Source: Oscillospiraceae bacterium
GTDB taxonomy: Bacteria; Bacillota; Clostridia; Oscillospirales; Ruminococcaceae
NCBI GenBank assembly: GCA_009778115.1
Contig: WRKL01000002.1
Coordinates: 1-64,000 of the forward strand
DNA: 64,000 bases
Direction: 5' to 3'
Positions 18,471 to 28,199 of the stretch are shown here, in pieces; the stretch's first letter is position 1, and every line of letters starts with the position of its first letter. The notes below the pieces were generated by a model. It was not told the origin of the DNA and did not search any database. It saw only the letters and a program-made list of their open reading frames with translations. The position numbers and the translations under genes are program-made.

Positions 18471-19213
18471 TATCTGACGCCCCCTTCCCTCTGGGGTTTG
18501 CGCGGCGGACGTCTGCGGCGGTCACCGCCGGGACCTGCGCGTCTGTCGCGCGGTCTCATAGCAGGCGGTTCCTTGCTGACTTCGCCCTTGAGCAATTCGC
18601 CTTTATATATCCAAACCTTGACTCCTATGCGTCCGTAGGTGGTATGCGCTTCCGCAGTTCCGTAATCTATGTCTGCCCTTAACGTCTGCAAGGGAATCGT
18701 ACCTTCATGATAGCTTTCATTACGCGCTATTTCTGCGCCGCCTAAACGTCCAGAAACACGGGTTTTTATTCCTTTTGCTCCCAGCTTCATCGCACGCCCT
18801 ATGCTTTGCTTCATCGCACGCCTGAAGGATATACGGCGTTCCAGTTGTGCAGCTATATTTTCGGCTACTAATTGAGCATTGATGTCCGGAGTGCGTATTT
18901 CAACTATATTAAGGTTGATCATCTGTCCGGTCATTTTTTCGATTTGTGCCTTAAGCTTTTCGATCTCTGATCCGCCCCGGCCTATAACTATACCCGGTTT
19001 AGCACAATGAATATTGATGCGTACTCTTGCCGGTCCGCGTTCAATTTCTATCCGCGACACACCTGCGGCAAAAAGCTTTTTCTTTATAAATCCGCGAACC
19101 TCGTAATCCTGAAAGATCAGGTCGCCTATATCTGCTTTTTTCGCGAACCAACGCGAGTCCCAATCTTTAATCACGCCTACGCGCAATCCGTGCGGATTGA
19201 CTTTTTGTCCCAT
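18470..19213 (-). CDS. rpsC: 30S ribosomal protein S3
   Basis: The 247-residue product begins [13 protein letters not shown]. The KH domain has G-R-G-G-S-E-I-E near residue 78, and the C-terminal domain contains [20 protein letters not shown]. The tail of about 30 residues is rich in Arg, Gly and Pro and longer than the minimum for the family. S3 helps to form the mRNA entry tunnel. Confidence 0.98.
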   Translation of the reverse strand: MGQKVNPHGLRVGVIKDWDSRWFAKKADIGDLIFQDYEVRGFIKKKLFAAGVSRIEIERGPARVRINIHCAKPGIVIGRGGSEIEKLKAQIEKMTGQMINLNIVEIRTPDINAQLVAENIAAQLERRISFRRAMKQSIGRAMKLGAKGIKTRVSGRLGGAEIARNESYHEGTIPLQTLRADIDYGTAEAHTTYGRIGVKVWIYKGELLKGEVSKEPPAMRPRDRRAGPGGDRRRRPPRKPQREGGVR

Positions 19214-19242
19214 GCTTTGGTATCATTCCTTTCCGACAGCGA

Positions 19243-19578
19243 TTACTCTTTTTCTTCCAGTTTTATCGTAATATGTGAAGTCCTCTTCAGAATTCTTGCC
19301 GATCTTCCGCGCGCTCTTGCCCTTATTCTTTTCAAGGTAGGACCCGGCGATGCAAAGCATTTGGATATGAACAGTCTTTCTTTTGTCATACCCAGATTGT
19401 TTTCGGCGTTCGCTACTGCCGAATTCAACAGCTTTATCAGATGCTCGCTCGCGGCTTTGGGTGTATGATTCAAAACCGAGAAAGCATATCCTACATCTTT
19501 ACCCCTGATAAGATCGAGCGAAATTTTAACTTTGCGCGGCGATATCCGCAAATATTTTAAGTGAGCCGTTGCTTCCAT
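19243..19578 (-). CDS. rplV: 50S ribosomal protein L22
   Basis: The 111-residue product shows Y-L-R-I-S-P-R-K-V and the C-terminal R-A-R-G-R-S-A-R-I-L-K-R-T-S-H-I block. The extended hairpin of L22 lines the exit tunnel. Confidence 0.98.
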   Translation of the reverse strand: MEATAHLKYLRISPRKVKISLDLIRGKDVGYAFSVLNHTPKAASEHLIKLLNSAVANAENNLGMTKERLFISKCFASPGPTLKRIRARARGRSARILKRTSHITIKLEEKE

Positions 19579-19643
19579 TTATATTCCTCCGATATTAAAT
19601 GATGGGTAACTCGGAACGGTTTTTTATAGATTACCTTTATGTC

Positions 19644-19919
19644 TTACTTTCTGGTGGTTTTGGAACCCGCATGACCGCGATATGTGCGGGTAGGTGCGAA
19701 TTCCCCCAGTTTATGTCCTACCATGTCTTCGGTTATATAAACCGGTATATGCTTTCTGCCGTCGTGTACCGCAAAGGTATGACCGACAAAATCGGGGAAT
19801 ATCGTGGACGCTCTGCTCCATGTTTTCAAAACCCGTTTGTCGCCGGTTTCATTCATTGCGAGTACACGTTTCATGAGCGCCGGTTGTACATACGGACCTT
19901 TCTTTACGCTTCTTCCCAT
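19644..19919 (-). CDS. rpsS: 30S ribosomal protein S19
   Basis: A 91-residue protein starting [11 protein letters not shown], with [10 protein letters not shown] and the end [10 protein letters not shown]. It resides in the 30S head beside S13. Confidence 0.98.
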   Translation of the reverse strand: MGRSVKKGPYVQPALMKRVLAMNETGDKRVLKTWSRASTIFPDFVGHTFAVHDGRKHIPVYITEDMVGHKLGEFAPTRTYRGHAGSKTTRK

Positions 19920-19947
19920 TTTCTTCTCCCCTTAATAGTCAATTATC

Positions 19948-20781
19948 TTATTTCTTGCCGCGGCGTTTTACTATATATTTATCATTAGGGTGATTCTTTT
20001 TGCGGGTTTTATATCCCAAGGTCGGCTTACCCCACGGAGTTACGGGCCCCGGCCGTCCTATAGGTGATTTTCCTTCGCCGCCTCCGTGCGGGTGATCAAC
20101 GGGATTCATAACCGAACCGCGAACCGTAGGTCTTTTACCCATATGACGGTTTCTGCCCGCTTTACCTATGCTTACGTTTTCATGATCGATATTTCCTACC
20201 TGTCCGATTGTCGCTTTACACAGAACCGGAACATTACGCAGTTCTCCGGACGGAAGCCGTACCAAAGCATAACCGCCTTCGCGAGCCATGAATTGTGCCA
20301 TATTTCCGGCACTTCGCACTAACTGCGCACCTTTGCCCGGATATAATTCTATATTATGGATAAAGGTTCCCACCGGGATATGTGTCAAAGGCAGTGTATT
20401 GCCCGGCTTTATGTCCGCACTCTCACTTGACATCACAGTGTCGCCGGTTTTCAGCCCGAGCGGCGCAATTATATATCTTTTTTCGCCATCCGGATACTCC
20501 ACGAGAGCTATATGCGCACTGCGGTTAGGATCATACTCCAGCGTTTTCACAACACCGCCGACATCAATTTTGCTGCGCTTAAAATCTATAATACGGTACT
20601 TCCGGCGGTTTCCTCCGCTTCTGTGGCGTACCATTATCCTGCCTGTATTGTTCCTGCCTGCGTGCTTTTTTAAAGGCTTCAACAAACTTTTTTCGGGTGC
20701 TGTCTTTGTCAGATCCGAATAATCCGTTACCGACATTGAACGCCTTGACGCGGTAGTAGGTTTATATTTTTTAATAGCCAT
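19948..20781 (-). CDS. rplB: 50S ribosomal protein L2
   Basis: The 277-residue product has the N-terminal [11 protein letters not shown], the centre G-R-N-N-x-G-R and the C-terminal signature [14 protein letters not shown]. That signature contains the histidine near the peptidyl transferase centre. Confidence 0.98.
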   Translation of the reverse strand: MAIKKYKPTTASRRSMSVTDYSDLTKTAPEKSLLKPLKKHAGRNNTGRIMVRHRSGGNRRKYRIIDFKRSKIDVGGVVKTLEYDPNRSAHIALVEYPDGEKRYIIAPLGLKTGDTVMSSESADIKPGNTLPLTHIPVGTFIHNIELYPGKGAQLVRSAGNMAQFMAREGGYALVRLPSGELRNVPVLCKATIGQVGNIDHENVSIGKAGRNRHMGKRPTVRGSVMNPVDHPHGGGEGKSPIGRPGPVTPWGKPTLGYKTRKKNHPNDKYIVKRRGKK

Positions 20782-20800
20782 GGTAAACCTCCTTGCTCCT

Positions 20801-21097
20801 TTAGGTCATACCCTCAAAGAATTCTATTGTTTTAGAATCTTCGGTTAATGTCACTATCGCTTTTTTCCAGTCCGACCGATAACCTGAAGTGCGCCCCTGA
20901 CGGACAAACCGTCCTTTGCAATTCATGGTGCGAACTTTCGCCACTTTAACTCCGAAAAGTCTTTCCACCGACTTTCCTATTTCGATTTTGTTGGCTTTTT
21001 TGTCAACTTTGAAAGTATACTTTTTTTGTTCCATACCTTCCATCGAACGTTCGGTTATTATCGGCTTGATTATTATGTCCTGAGCGGTTTTCTGCAT
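20801..21097 (-). CDS. rplW: 50S ribosomal protein L23
   Basis: A 98-residue protein with [11 protein letters not shown] near the start and [12 protein letters not shown]23 is the main tunnel-exit contact for trigger factor and SRP. It overlaps rplD by one base. Confidence 0.98.
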   Translation of the reverse strand: MQKTAQDIIIKPIITERSMEGMEQKKYTFKVDKKANKIEIGKSVERLFGVKVAKVRTMNCKGRFVRQGRTSGYRSDWKKAIVTLTEDSKTIEFFEGMT

Positions 21098-21720
21098 TAC
21101 GCGAACACCTCCTCAATTCTGGCGATTGCATCCTTCGCCGCTATGAGCTTGTCATGGTTCAGTATATCATATACATTAAGCGAACTCGCGCAAATAGTAG
21201 AAACCCCGGGTATGTTGGATGAACTTTTTATTATTTTATCATCGGCATCTTTCAATACGATCAGAGCTTTTTTGTCCGCACCGAGCGAGCTGAGCATTTT
21301 GATTATCGTCTTGGTTTTGTATTCCTCTGCTGCAATTGAATCCAAAACGATTATATCGTTGTCCGCCGCTTTGGAAGATAACGCCGACTTCAATGCTAAC
21401 CGTTTTACCTTTTTGTTCAGCCGATAACTGTAGTCACGAGGTTTCGGAGCAAAGGTTACTCCGCCGTGTGTCCATATAGGTGAACGTGTCGAACCGTGTC
21501 TTGCCCGTCCCGTACCTTTTTGGCGCCAGGGTTTACGTCCGCCGCCGCGCACTTCCGCGCGCGTTAACGCTGACTGTGTCCCCTGCCGTCTGTTCGCTAG
21601 ATAGTTGACGACCGCCATATGCATAACACCCGTGTGGGGTTTAATTCCGAATATAACGTCCGAAAGCTCGATTTCTCCCGCTTCTTTGCCGCTCATATCA
21701 AAAACTTTAAGATTAGGCAC
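21097..21720 (-). CDS. rplD: 50S ribosomal protein L4
   Basis: The 207-residue product contains the tunnel loop [17 protein letters not shown]. In E. coli L4 also attenuates the S10 operon; whether it does so here is not visible. Confidence 0.98.
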   Translation of the reverse strand: MPNLKVFDMSGKEAGEIELSDVIFGIKPHTGVMHMAVVNYLANRRQGTQSALTRAEVRGGGRKPWRQKGTGRARHGSTRSPIWTHGGVTFAPKPRDYSYRLNKKVKRLALKSALSSKAADNDIIVLDSIAAEEYKTKTIIKMLSSLGADKKALIVLKDADDKIIKSSSNIPGVSTICASSLNVYDILNHDKLIAAKDAIARIEEVFA

Positions 21721-21732
21721 TGCCGTTCCTCC

Positions 21733-22365
21733 TTACTTCTTGACGCTGTTTGTGACGACCACTATGCCGTTTCTCGGTCCGGGAACCGCACCTTTTATTG
21801 CAATCAGGTCATTATCGGCATCAACTCTGACTATTTCGAGGTTTTGTATCGTCACCCGCTCGGCACCCATACGCCCCGGCATCTTTTTGCCTTTAATTAT
21901 ACGGGACGGACTGCTTCCGGCACCCATCGAACCCGCGTGCCTTACCACAGGTCCGCTGCCGTGACTCTCTTTCAGTCTAGATGTGTTGTGACGTTTGATC
22001 GTGCCGGCGAACCCTTTACCTTTGGAAGTCCCGGAAACATCAACATAATCTCCCGCCGCAAATATGTCTGCTTTTATTATATCGCCGATATTCAGGCTCT
22101 GGGCATCCTTAAGTCTGAATTCCCTCAGATGGCGTTTAGGAGCTATGTCCGCTTTTTTGAAATGTCCCGCCAGCGGTTTTGACAACTTTGTGGTTTTTGT
22201 GTCGCCGAAGCCCAGCTGAACCGAATCATAACCGTCGTTCTCTCCGGTTTTTATCTGTGCGACGGTACACGGCCCTGCCTGTACTACGGTTACGGAAAGA
22301 ACTTTTCCGTTTTCATCGAAAATCTGCGTCATGCCGATTTTCCTTCCGATGATACCCTTCTTCAT
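21733..22365 (-). CDS. rplC: 50S ribosomal protein L3
   Basis: The 210-residue product begins [16 protein letters not shown] and has the block [15 protein letters not shown]3 is an early assembly protein near the A-site side of the peptidyl transferase centre. Confidence 0.98.
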   Translation of the reverse strand: MKKGIIGRKIGMTQIFDENGKVLSVTVVQAGPCTVAQIKTGENDGYDSVQLGFGDTKTTKLSKPLAGHFKKADIAPKRHLREFRLKDAQSLNIGDIIKADIFAAGDYVDVSGTSKGKGFAGTIKRHNTSRLKESHGSGPVVRHAGSMGAGSSPSRIIKGKKMPGRMGAERVTIQNLEIVRVDADNDLIAIKGAVPGPRNGIVVVTNSVKK

Positions 22366-22378
22366 CGTTCAATTTCTC

Positions 22379-22690
22379 CTAGAATTTTATTTCTATTTCA
22401 ACGCCTGCCGGAAGTTCAAGACCCTGCAGAGCTTCCACCGTCTTGTTGGACGGTCGCTGTATATCAATCAGTCTTTTATGTGTTCTGGTTTCAAATTGTT
22501 CACGCGAATCTTTATATTTATGGACGGCGCGCAGTATAGTTACAATTTCTTTTCTCGTCGGCAGGGGAATCGGCCCCGTTACCCGTGTGCCTGTGCGTTT
22601 CGCACTTTCCACAATTTTTTCGCACGCCGCATCAACCAGTGAATGGTCATAGCTTTTGAGCTTGATGCGAATTTTCTCCTTGATCGGCAT
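22379..22690 (-). CDS. rpsJ: 30S ribosomal protein S10
   Basis: A 103-residue protein beginning [16 protein letters not shown]. It is the first gene of the superoperon. The frame is open 35 codons further upstream, but that part resembles no S10; the start at 22690 with AAAGG site gives the normal length. Upstream a divergent V-ATPase operon replaces the usual str operon (rpsL-rpsG-fusA-tuf). Confidence 0.97.
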   Translation of the reverse strand: MPIKEKIRIKLKSYDHSLVDAACEKIVESAKRTGTRVTGPIPLPTRKEIVTILRAVHKYKDSREQFETRTHKRLIDIQRPSNKTVEALQGLELPAGVEIEIKF

Positions 22691-22818
22691 ACCGTCAAAC
22701 CTTTCTTTTCTCTTTAACAGAGGCGAAATGCGGGATGCTAGAGTTTGGATTTTGCCAAGCTTTTGCAACTCGTTACACGTTCCCAAGCGTTCCATTTTTT
22801 ACGGTCACGCCAAAACAC

Positions 22819-22854
22819 TGTATCACAACAGATATATCTTTGTCAAGCATTATA
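22819..22854 (-). promoter_or_regulatory. Probable S10 superoperon promoter(s)
   Basis: On the minus strand TTGACA (22841-22846) is followed after 16 bases by TGTGATACA, an extended -10 with GATACA at 22819-22824. A second, perfect TATAAT lies at 22849-22854 but has only a weak -35. Either would give a leader of about 130-160 bases before rpsJ. Confidence 0.55.
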
Positions 22855-22940
22855 ACAGCGAAATATTGTGAACAATTTGTAAATTCGAGGTTTTTATCGA
22901 ATTAAGTACAAATATTTACCCTATAAACTTAAATTTATAC

Positions 22941-22969
22941 TTGACACCGCAGACGGAATGCGTTAATCT
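22941..22969 (+). promoter_or_regulatory. V-ATPase operon promoter (sigma-A type)
   Basis: A perfect -35 TTGACA (22941-22946), a 17-base spacer and -10 TAATCT (22964-22969) lie about 90 bases before the first gene of the V-ATPase operon. Confidence 0.75.
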
Positions 22970-23065
22970 TAATAACTGAGATTAATAGAAAGGTTTATTT
23001 TGGTTTTATAGAGCCTGCTATTATTCACAACATATATTAAAGTTATTTAAAAGGGAGTGTAGACC

Positions 23066-23371
23066 GTGGCACAACAAGCACTCGATCTTATAAGAGAAGC
23101 CGAACGAAAAGCAGCCGATCTTGTAAGGGATGCCCGCACCGAAGCGGAGGATATCATCAATAACGCAGAGAAGGATGCGGCAAAAGCATACGCAAAACTG
23201 ACTGCGCAGTGCAAAGAACAGGCAGCAAACGGCAAACTGGCCGCTTCGGCTGATGCACAGGCAAAACGTGCGGAATTTGACCGTCAAACCGAATCCCTTT
23301 GCAAAGAACTTACGGACAAGGCTTCGGCAAACAAACATGATGCTGTCCGGACTATAATCTCGATGCTGTAA
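23066..23371 (+). CDS. V-type ATPase subunit G/H (peripheral stalk)
   Basis: A 101-residue, almost wholly helical coiled-coil protein rich in Ala, Lys and Glu (R-E-A-E-R-K-A-A-D-L-V-R-D-A-R). This is the form of the small peripheral-stalk subunit (AhaH/NtpF-like G) that pairs with subunit E. It starts with GTG at 23066 after a GGGAGTG site and is the first gene of the operon, the usual place in Clostridia. Family naming for this short coiled coil rests mainly on context. Confidence 0.8.
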   Translation: MAQQALDLIREAERKAADLVRDARTEAEDIINNAEKDAAKAYAKLTAQCKEQAANGKLAASADAQAKRAEFDRQTESLCKELTDKASANKHDAVRTIISML

Positions 23372-23404
23372 TAACTTCATCCCTTATGCAAGGAGGGTTT
23401 TCTT

Positions 23405-25447
23405 TTGGCGATACTTAAAATGGATAAAGCTGTAATTTACGGACTTCACGCAAACCGGAAATCTATCCTGGAAGAACTTCATAAAAGAGAAATCATCGAC
23501 GTTTCTGAAGTTTTGGGGGAAGATTTTGTGCGCAAAGAAACCGGCAAAAGCATCTCACAGTTTGAAAACATTTTACGCCTGTCGGAGCAAGCTCTCGAAA
23601 TTTTAGGTGAATACGTCCCCGAAAAGTCCGGTTTATTCAGTAGCCGGAAAACTCTGGGGGTAAAAAAATACAACATGAATTCAACACAGAGCAACCAGGT
23701 GTATAAAACTGCCCGGAATATAGTTGATATTTCGGACAAAATACGCGAAAGCTTTGAAAATATCCGTACTATCGAAACGAAGCAGGCGGCGTTGGCGGCA
23801 TACACCGGACTTGATGCACCGCTTAACGTAACCGGAACCGAAAGCACATCCGTAAAAGCCGGATTACTGTACGGCTTATGGACTGAAGAAAGAATCAAAA
23901 GTCTGCTGGCTGAAAATGAATTGGACAAGGTTTATTTCGAAATATTGTCTGCTTCCAAGGAATATACTTCTCTTTGGTTCGTTTTCGCCAAGTCGCACGA
24001 ACAAAATATGCGTTCCTTTCTGCTGGATTTGGGCTTTTCAGAGCCATTGGTTACATCCCACCATCTTACCGAAAAAAAGATAAAGCTTCTTAATGAAGAA
24101 ATAAAGAAGATAAAAGCGCAAACCGAAGTGTACGAAACCGAAATAAAAGAGTTGTGTGAACGGCGGCGCGATATTGAATTGCTGTGCGACCATATGCGGC
24201 TCCGTATAGAAAAATATCAGGTTCTCGGAATGATGGGAATGACCGAACACACTTTTACCGCGCAGGGGTATATTCCTAAAGAATACAGTTCGCAAATTAA
24301 AGAACTTTTGGAGAGCAAATATTCCGCTTTCGTTGAGTTGAGCGAACCTGATAACCCGGAGGATGCGCCTGTCGCATTACGAAACAATTCTTTCTCCGCT
24401 CCGGTAGAAGAGATCGTCGCTACTTATAGTATGCCGTCCGGCGTTGATATAGACCCGACCCCCATTGTCGCGTTCTTCTACTATCTGTTCTTCGGAATGA
24501 TGTTTGGCGACGCGGGCTACGGCTTGATGGTAATGGCGGCTTGCGGATATCTGGGTTTTAGTTCATATTTGGAGAAAAAGAAACGCAAAAACTATCAAAT
24601 GTTCTTTTACTGCGGGGTTTCCACTACACTTTGGGGACTTATGTACGGCAGCTTTTTCGGTGATATTATAGATGTTATACCCCAAACTTTCTTTGGTGTG
24701 GAATATTCCCTCAAGCCGTTGCTCCTCAATCCGGTTGAAAGCTCTCTTTTCCTTTTGATATTCTCTGTCAGTATCGGGCTTGTACACGTTCTTATCGGTT
24801 TATCAATAAAGTTTTATATGCTGATCCGCCAAAAAAAGATCGTGGATGCGGTTCTTGATATCGGACTTTGGGGGCTAGTCCTGCTAAGTGTCGCTATGCT
24901 CGGATTAGGCATGGGCATCGCCGGCGCGGCTGTGCCTGAGGTAAGCACACCTCCTCTTCTTAAGGCTATATCATATCTGGGCTTGAACCTTAAAGAAATG
25001 GGCGCAGATTCGGTTTTGTCCGCAATCGGTATGTACGGTGCGATTATCGGCGGCGTAGGACTGGTAATAACCGGCGGACGCAAAAGCCCGAGCATACCCG
25101 GCAAGGTTATCGGCGGTGTCGTCGGTCTTTACGATATTACAGGATATGTCAGTGATTCGCTCTCTTACTGCCGCTTGATGGCTTTAGGGCTTGCAAGCGG
25201 AGTTATCGGAAATGTTGTAAATCTGCTCGGCAGTATGGGCGGCGCATCCGTTGTCGGCGTAATAATGCTGCTGTTAGTCGGTGCGGTCGGGCATTTATTG
25301 AATTTCGCTATCAATATGCTTGGCGCTTATGTTCATACCAACCGTCTTCAATACGTTGAATTTTTCAGCAAGTTCTATGAAGGCGGCGGCCGTAAATACA
25401 CCCCTTTCAGCATGGACACAAAATACTATGTGTTTTCTGAAGATTGA
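23405..25447 (+). CDS. ntpI: V-type ATP synthase subunit I (membrane stator)
   Basis: The 680-residue subunit I/a has an N-terminal cytoplasmic half of about 345 residues with coiled coils and a C-terminal half with about seven membrane spans. It includes the Y-D-I-T-G-Y-V-S-D-S-L-S-Y-C-R-L-M-A-L-G-L region near residue 578, whose arginine is the one expected to face the rotor carboxylates. It forms the ion half-channels beside the c ring. It begins at TTG 23405 with a GGAGG site. Confidence 0.96.
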   Translation: MAILKMDKAVIYGLHANRKSILEELHKREIIDVSEVLGEDFVRKETGKSISQFENILRLSEQALEILGEYVPEKSGLFSSRKTLGVKKYNMNSTQSNQVYKTARNIVDISDKIRESFENIRTIETKQAALAAYTGLDAPLNVTGTESTSVKAGLLYGLWTEERIKSLLAENELDKVYFEILSASKEYTSLWFVFAKSHEQNMRSFLLDLGFSEPLVTSHHLTEKKIKLLNEEIKKIKAQTEVYETEIKELCERRRDIELLCDHMRLRIEKYQVLGMMGMTEHTFTAQGYIPKEYSSQIKELLESKYSAFVELSEPDNPEDAPVALRNNSFSAPVEEIVATYSMPSGVDIDPTPIVAFFYYLFFGMMFGDAGYGLMVMAACGYLGFSSYLEKKKRKNYQMFFYCGVSTTLWGLMYGSFFGDIIDVIPQTFFGVEYSLKPLLLNPVESSLFLLIFSVSIGLVHVLIGLSIKFYMLIRQKKIVDAVLDIGLWGLVLLSVAMLGLGMGIAGAAVPEVSTPPLLKAISYLGLNLKEMGADSVLSAIGMYGAIIGGVGLVITGGRKSPSIPGKVIGGVVGLYDITGYVSDSLSYCRLMALGLASGVIGNVVNLLGSMGGASVVGVIMLLLVGAVGHLLNFAINMLGAYVHTNRLQYVEFFSKFYEGGGRKYTPFSMDTKYYVFSED

Positions 25448-25511
25448 AAAGGTGTTTTAAATTGTTTCGGTTTATCTTAAAAATTTAACATAGATATTAA
25501 TGAGAAAGTAG

Positions 25512-26000
<489 letters not shown>

Positions 26001-26074
26001 AAAACGGCGAAGGTATCTTGCGGGATTCAAATGATTGAGGTTCTGTTTTCATAGTTTTGGTTTTTATTAAAAAT

Positions 26075-26109
26075 TAGAGCGGTAATTACAATTATGTCTT
26101 CCCGCTCTA
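26075..26109 (+). other. Hairpin after ntpK
   Basis: TAGAGCGG (26075-26082) and CCGCTCTA (26102-26109) form an eight-pair stem in the 230-base gap between subunits K and E, the widest of the operon. There is no T-run, so it is more likely an RNA processing or stability element than a terminator. A second stem, CAAAAGTC/GACTTTTG at 26170-26200, sits just before ntpE and could affect its translation. Confidence 0.45.
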
Positions 26110-26230
26110 TGAGAACGGGTTCCTCAAAAATCTTTAGCGTGAATATTAAAGAAAGGAACCAGGTCGGCTCAAAAGTCGCACGGATTTATTATGACTTTTG
26201 TGCAGACAGATTTGGTGCATAACTTTTTCT

Positions 26231-26818
26231 ATGGATGCGTTAAACGGAATTACAGACGGTATAATGCTTGAAGCAAAAAAAAGTTCGGACGAAATAATCG
26301 GAGAAGCTAACCGGAAAGCGGCACAGATAAAAGCAAAAGCCGAAGAGGATCGCGCGGTTTTGAAAAAAAAGCTCGATGAGGAATCGGCTAAAGATTTCCG
26401 CGAGATTTCCCGGCGCGCTGACTCCGCGAACCGTCAGAAAAGACGTCAGGCTTTACTCGGAGCGCGCAACAAGGTGATCAACGAGGTTGTAGCACAGGCA
26501 AAAGCCGAATTGACAGCTCTTCCCGACAAAGAATATTTTGATTTGATGTTTCGGATTTTCGAAAAGAACGCTTGCGCATCGGACGGCATACTCTGCTTTG
26601 CCCCATCGGATCGCAAACGGATTCCCGGCGATTTTATCCGGCGCTGCCGTGCGCTGTACCCGGATAATTCTCTGGAATTGTCCGAAGACGACGAAAATAT
26701 ACGCAACGGTTTTGTTATCAAGTACGGCGATATAATCCAAAATTGTTCCTTAGACGGTATTTTTGAAGCAAATAACCAGCTGTTCCGTGATAAGGCGAAC
26801 GAAGTAGTCGGGTTCTGA
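26231..26818 (+). CDS. ntpE: V-type ATP synthase subunit E
   Basis: A 195-residue peripheral-stalk protein: an N-terminal helix of about 80 residues rich in Lys, Glu and Ala, then a small globular C-terminal domain. The frame is open 11 codons further back to a TTG, but the family usually begins shortly before the G-I-x-x-x-I/M-L-E-A motif, so the ATG at 26231 is taken; its ribosome binding site is weak. Confidence 0.92.
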   Translation: MDALNGITDGIMLEAKKSSDEIIGEANRKAAQIKAKAEEDRAVLKKKLDEESAKDFREISRRADSANRQKRRQALLGARNKVINEVVAQAKAELTALPDKEYFDLMFRIFEKNACASDGILCFAPSDRKRIPGDFIRRCRALYPDNSLELSEDDENIRNGFVIKYGDIIQNCSLDGIFEANNQLFRDKANEVVGF

Positions 26819-26880
26819 GCAGAATCATTAGACATTTTAAGCTCAGATTCCCGCATACTGCTATGGAGTGATATTTCATA

Positions 26881-27864
26881 ATGAAAGAAACAGCATACGC
26901 ATACGCAGTCGCGTATACACGCGCGTTGGAGAACAGAATGCTTCAAAGAGCAGATCTTGAGGCAATGCTGGCGTTGCCGTCTGAAAAAGATGCCTTGAAG
27001 TATCTGGCGGACAAGGGGTATGGGAATTCGGGTTCTAAAACTGCGGCAGGTGCTGAAGAAATGATGAAAAACGAACTTGAGTACACTTGGAGCGAGGTTC
27101 AAAATGCCTGCCCCGAAGGAGCTCCTATTGATATTTTGCTGTATCAAAACGATTTCCACAACCTCAAGACGATTTTAAAATCTATCTTCGACGGCTCGGT
27201 TTCCGGATATGAATCCCTGCTGCTCGGTCCTTATATCACCGATCCGGCTTTTATTTACGAGTCGATCACAACCGGAAAAACGGACGATTTTCCTCCGCTT
27301 TTGCGTGATGCAGCCAAACGTGCCTACGACATTTTAGCAAGTACAAACGATGGTCAGCTTGCCGAAATAGAACTCGACAAGGCGGCATTTTCCGCAATGG
27401 CAGAGGTAGCCGCAAATTCCCGTGAACCGTTTCTTATCGGCTGGGCGGATTTAAGCATCGCCCTTTTGAATATGTCGATTGCTTTGCGCGGCGCGAAAGC
27501 CAAGAAAAGCAAATCTTTTTTGACCGGAGCAATGCTTAAATGCAAGAATATAGATAACAGCGTTCTGCTTAACGCGGCAGAAAGCGGTTTAACCGAAGTT
27601 ATAGCAGCGTTTACGCAATGCGGGTTCGAGGATGCCGCCAAAGCCGCTGAAGAATCCGTCAGTGAATTCGAACGGTGGCGCGACAACAAGCGTTTGAATT
27701 ATCTTAAAGCGGCACGCTACAAAGCGTTCGGATTTGAGCCTTTATTGGGTTTTCTGGTCGGCAAACAAACCGAATTACAGTCGGTTCGTATAATATTGTC
27801 CGGACTGCGCGGCGGAATTGATGCCGAAACATTACGCGGAAGGTTGCGTGATTTATATGTGTAG
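26881..27864 (+). CDS. ntpC: V-type ATP synthase subunit C
   Basis: The 327-residue helical protein is the d/C subunit that joins the rotor axle to the K ring. It begins with the family pattern A-Y-A-Y-A-V-A-Y-T-R-A-L-E and contains N-D-F-H-N-L-K-T near residue 97. Its last codons overlap the start of the F subunit gene by eight bases. Confidence 0.95.
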   Translation: MKETAYAYAVAYTRALENRMLQRADLEAMLALPSEKDALKYLADKGYGNSGSKTAAGAEEMMKNELEYTWSEVQNACPEGAPIDILLYQNDFHNLKTILKSIFDGSVSGYESLLLGPYITDPAFIYESITTGKTDDFPPLLRDAAKRAYDILASTNDGQLAEIELDKAAFSAMAEVAANSREPFLIGWADLSIALLNMSIALRGAKAKKSKSFLTGAMLKCKNIDNSVLLNAAESGLTEVIAAFTQCGFEDAAKAAEESVSEFERWRDNKRLNYLKAARYKAFGFEPLLGFLVGKQTELQSVRIILSGLRGGIDAETLRGRLRDLYV

Positions 27865-28177
27865 TATAGGTGTTATCGGTGATTACGACAGTATCTGCGG
27901 ATTTTCTGCATTGGGTCTCGATATTTTTCCGGCGGAGAATATTGAGGATGCAGGACGCGAATTAAAATCGCTCGTAAGCCGGGGTTACGGAATTATTTAT
28001 ATCACCGAAATTTATATGCAGCAGCTCGCTCTTGAATGTGAGCATTACCGCGAAGCGCAAACGCCGTCCATCGTCCCTATTCCGTCCTGTACGGGCGTTA
28101 TAGGGGTCGGAAAAGCTCTTTTAAAAAAATGTGTCGAGCAGGCTGTAGGGTCTGATATTATATTCAAGGACAACTAA
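27857..28177 (+). CDS. ntpF: V-type ATP synthase subunit F
   Basis: A 106-residue Rossmann-like protein with [13 protein letters not shown] near the start and the usual I-V-P-I-P-S segment near the C-terminus. It binds the central stalk with subunit D. The start at 27857 gives the normal N-terminus; the frame is open a little further into ntpC. Confidence 0.94.
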   Translation: MCSIGVIGDYDSICGFSALGLDIFPAENIEDAGRELKSLVSRGYGIIYITEIYMQQLALECEHYREAQTPSIVPIPSCTGVIGVGKALLKKCVEQAVGSDIIFKDN

Positions 28178-28199
28178 TGCCGAAAGGAATGGATGTTTT

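Noticed and set aside
22691-22795. N-terminal extension of S10
   Set aside because: The extra 35 residues do not resemble any S10, and the normal start has a ribosome binding site.
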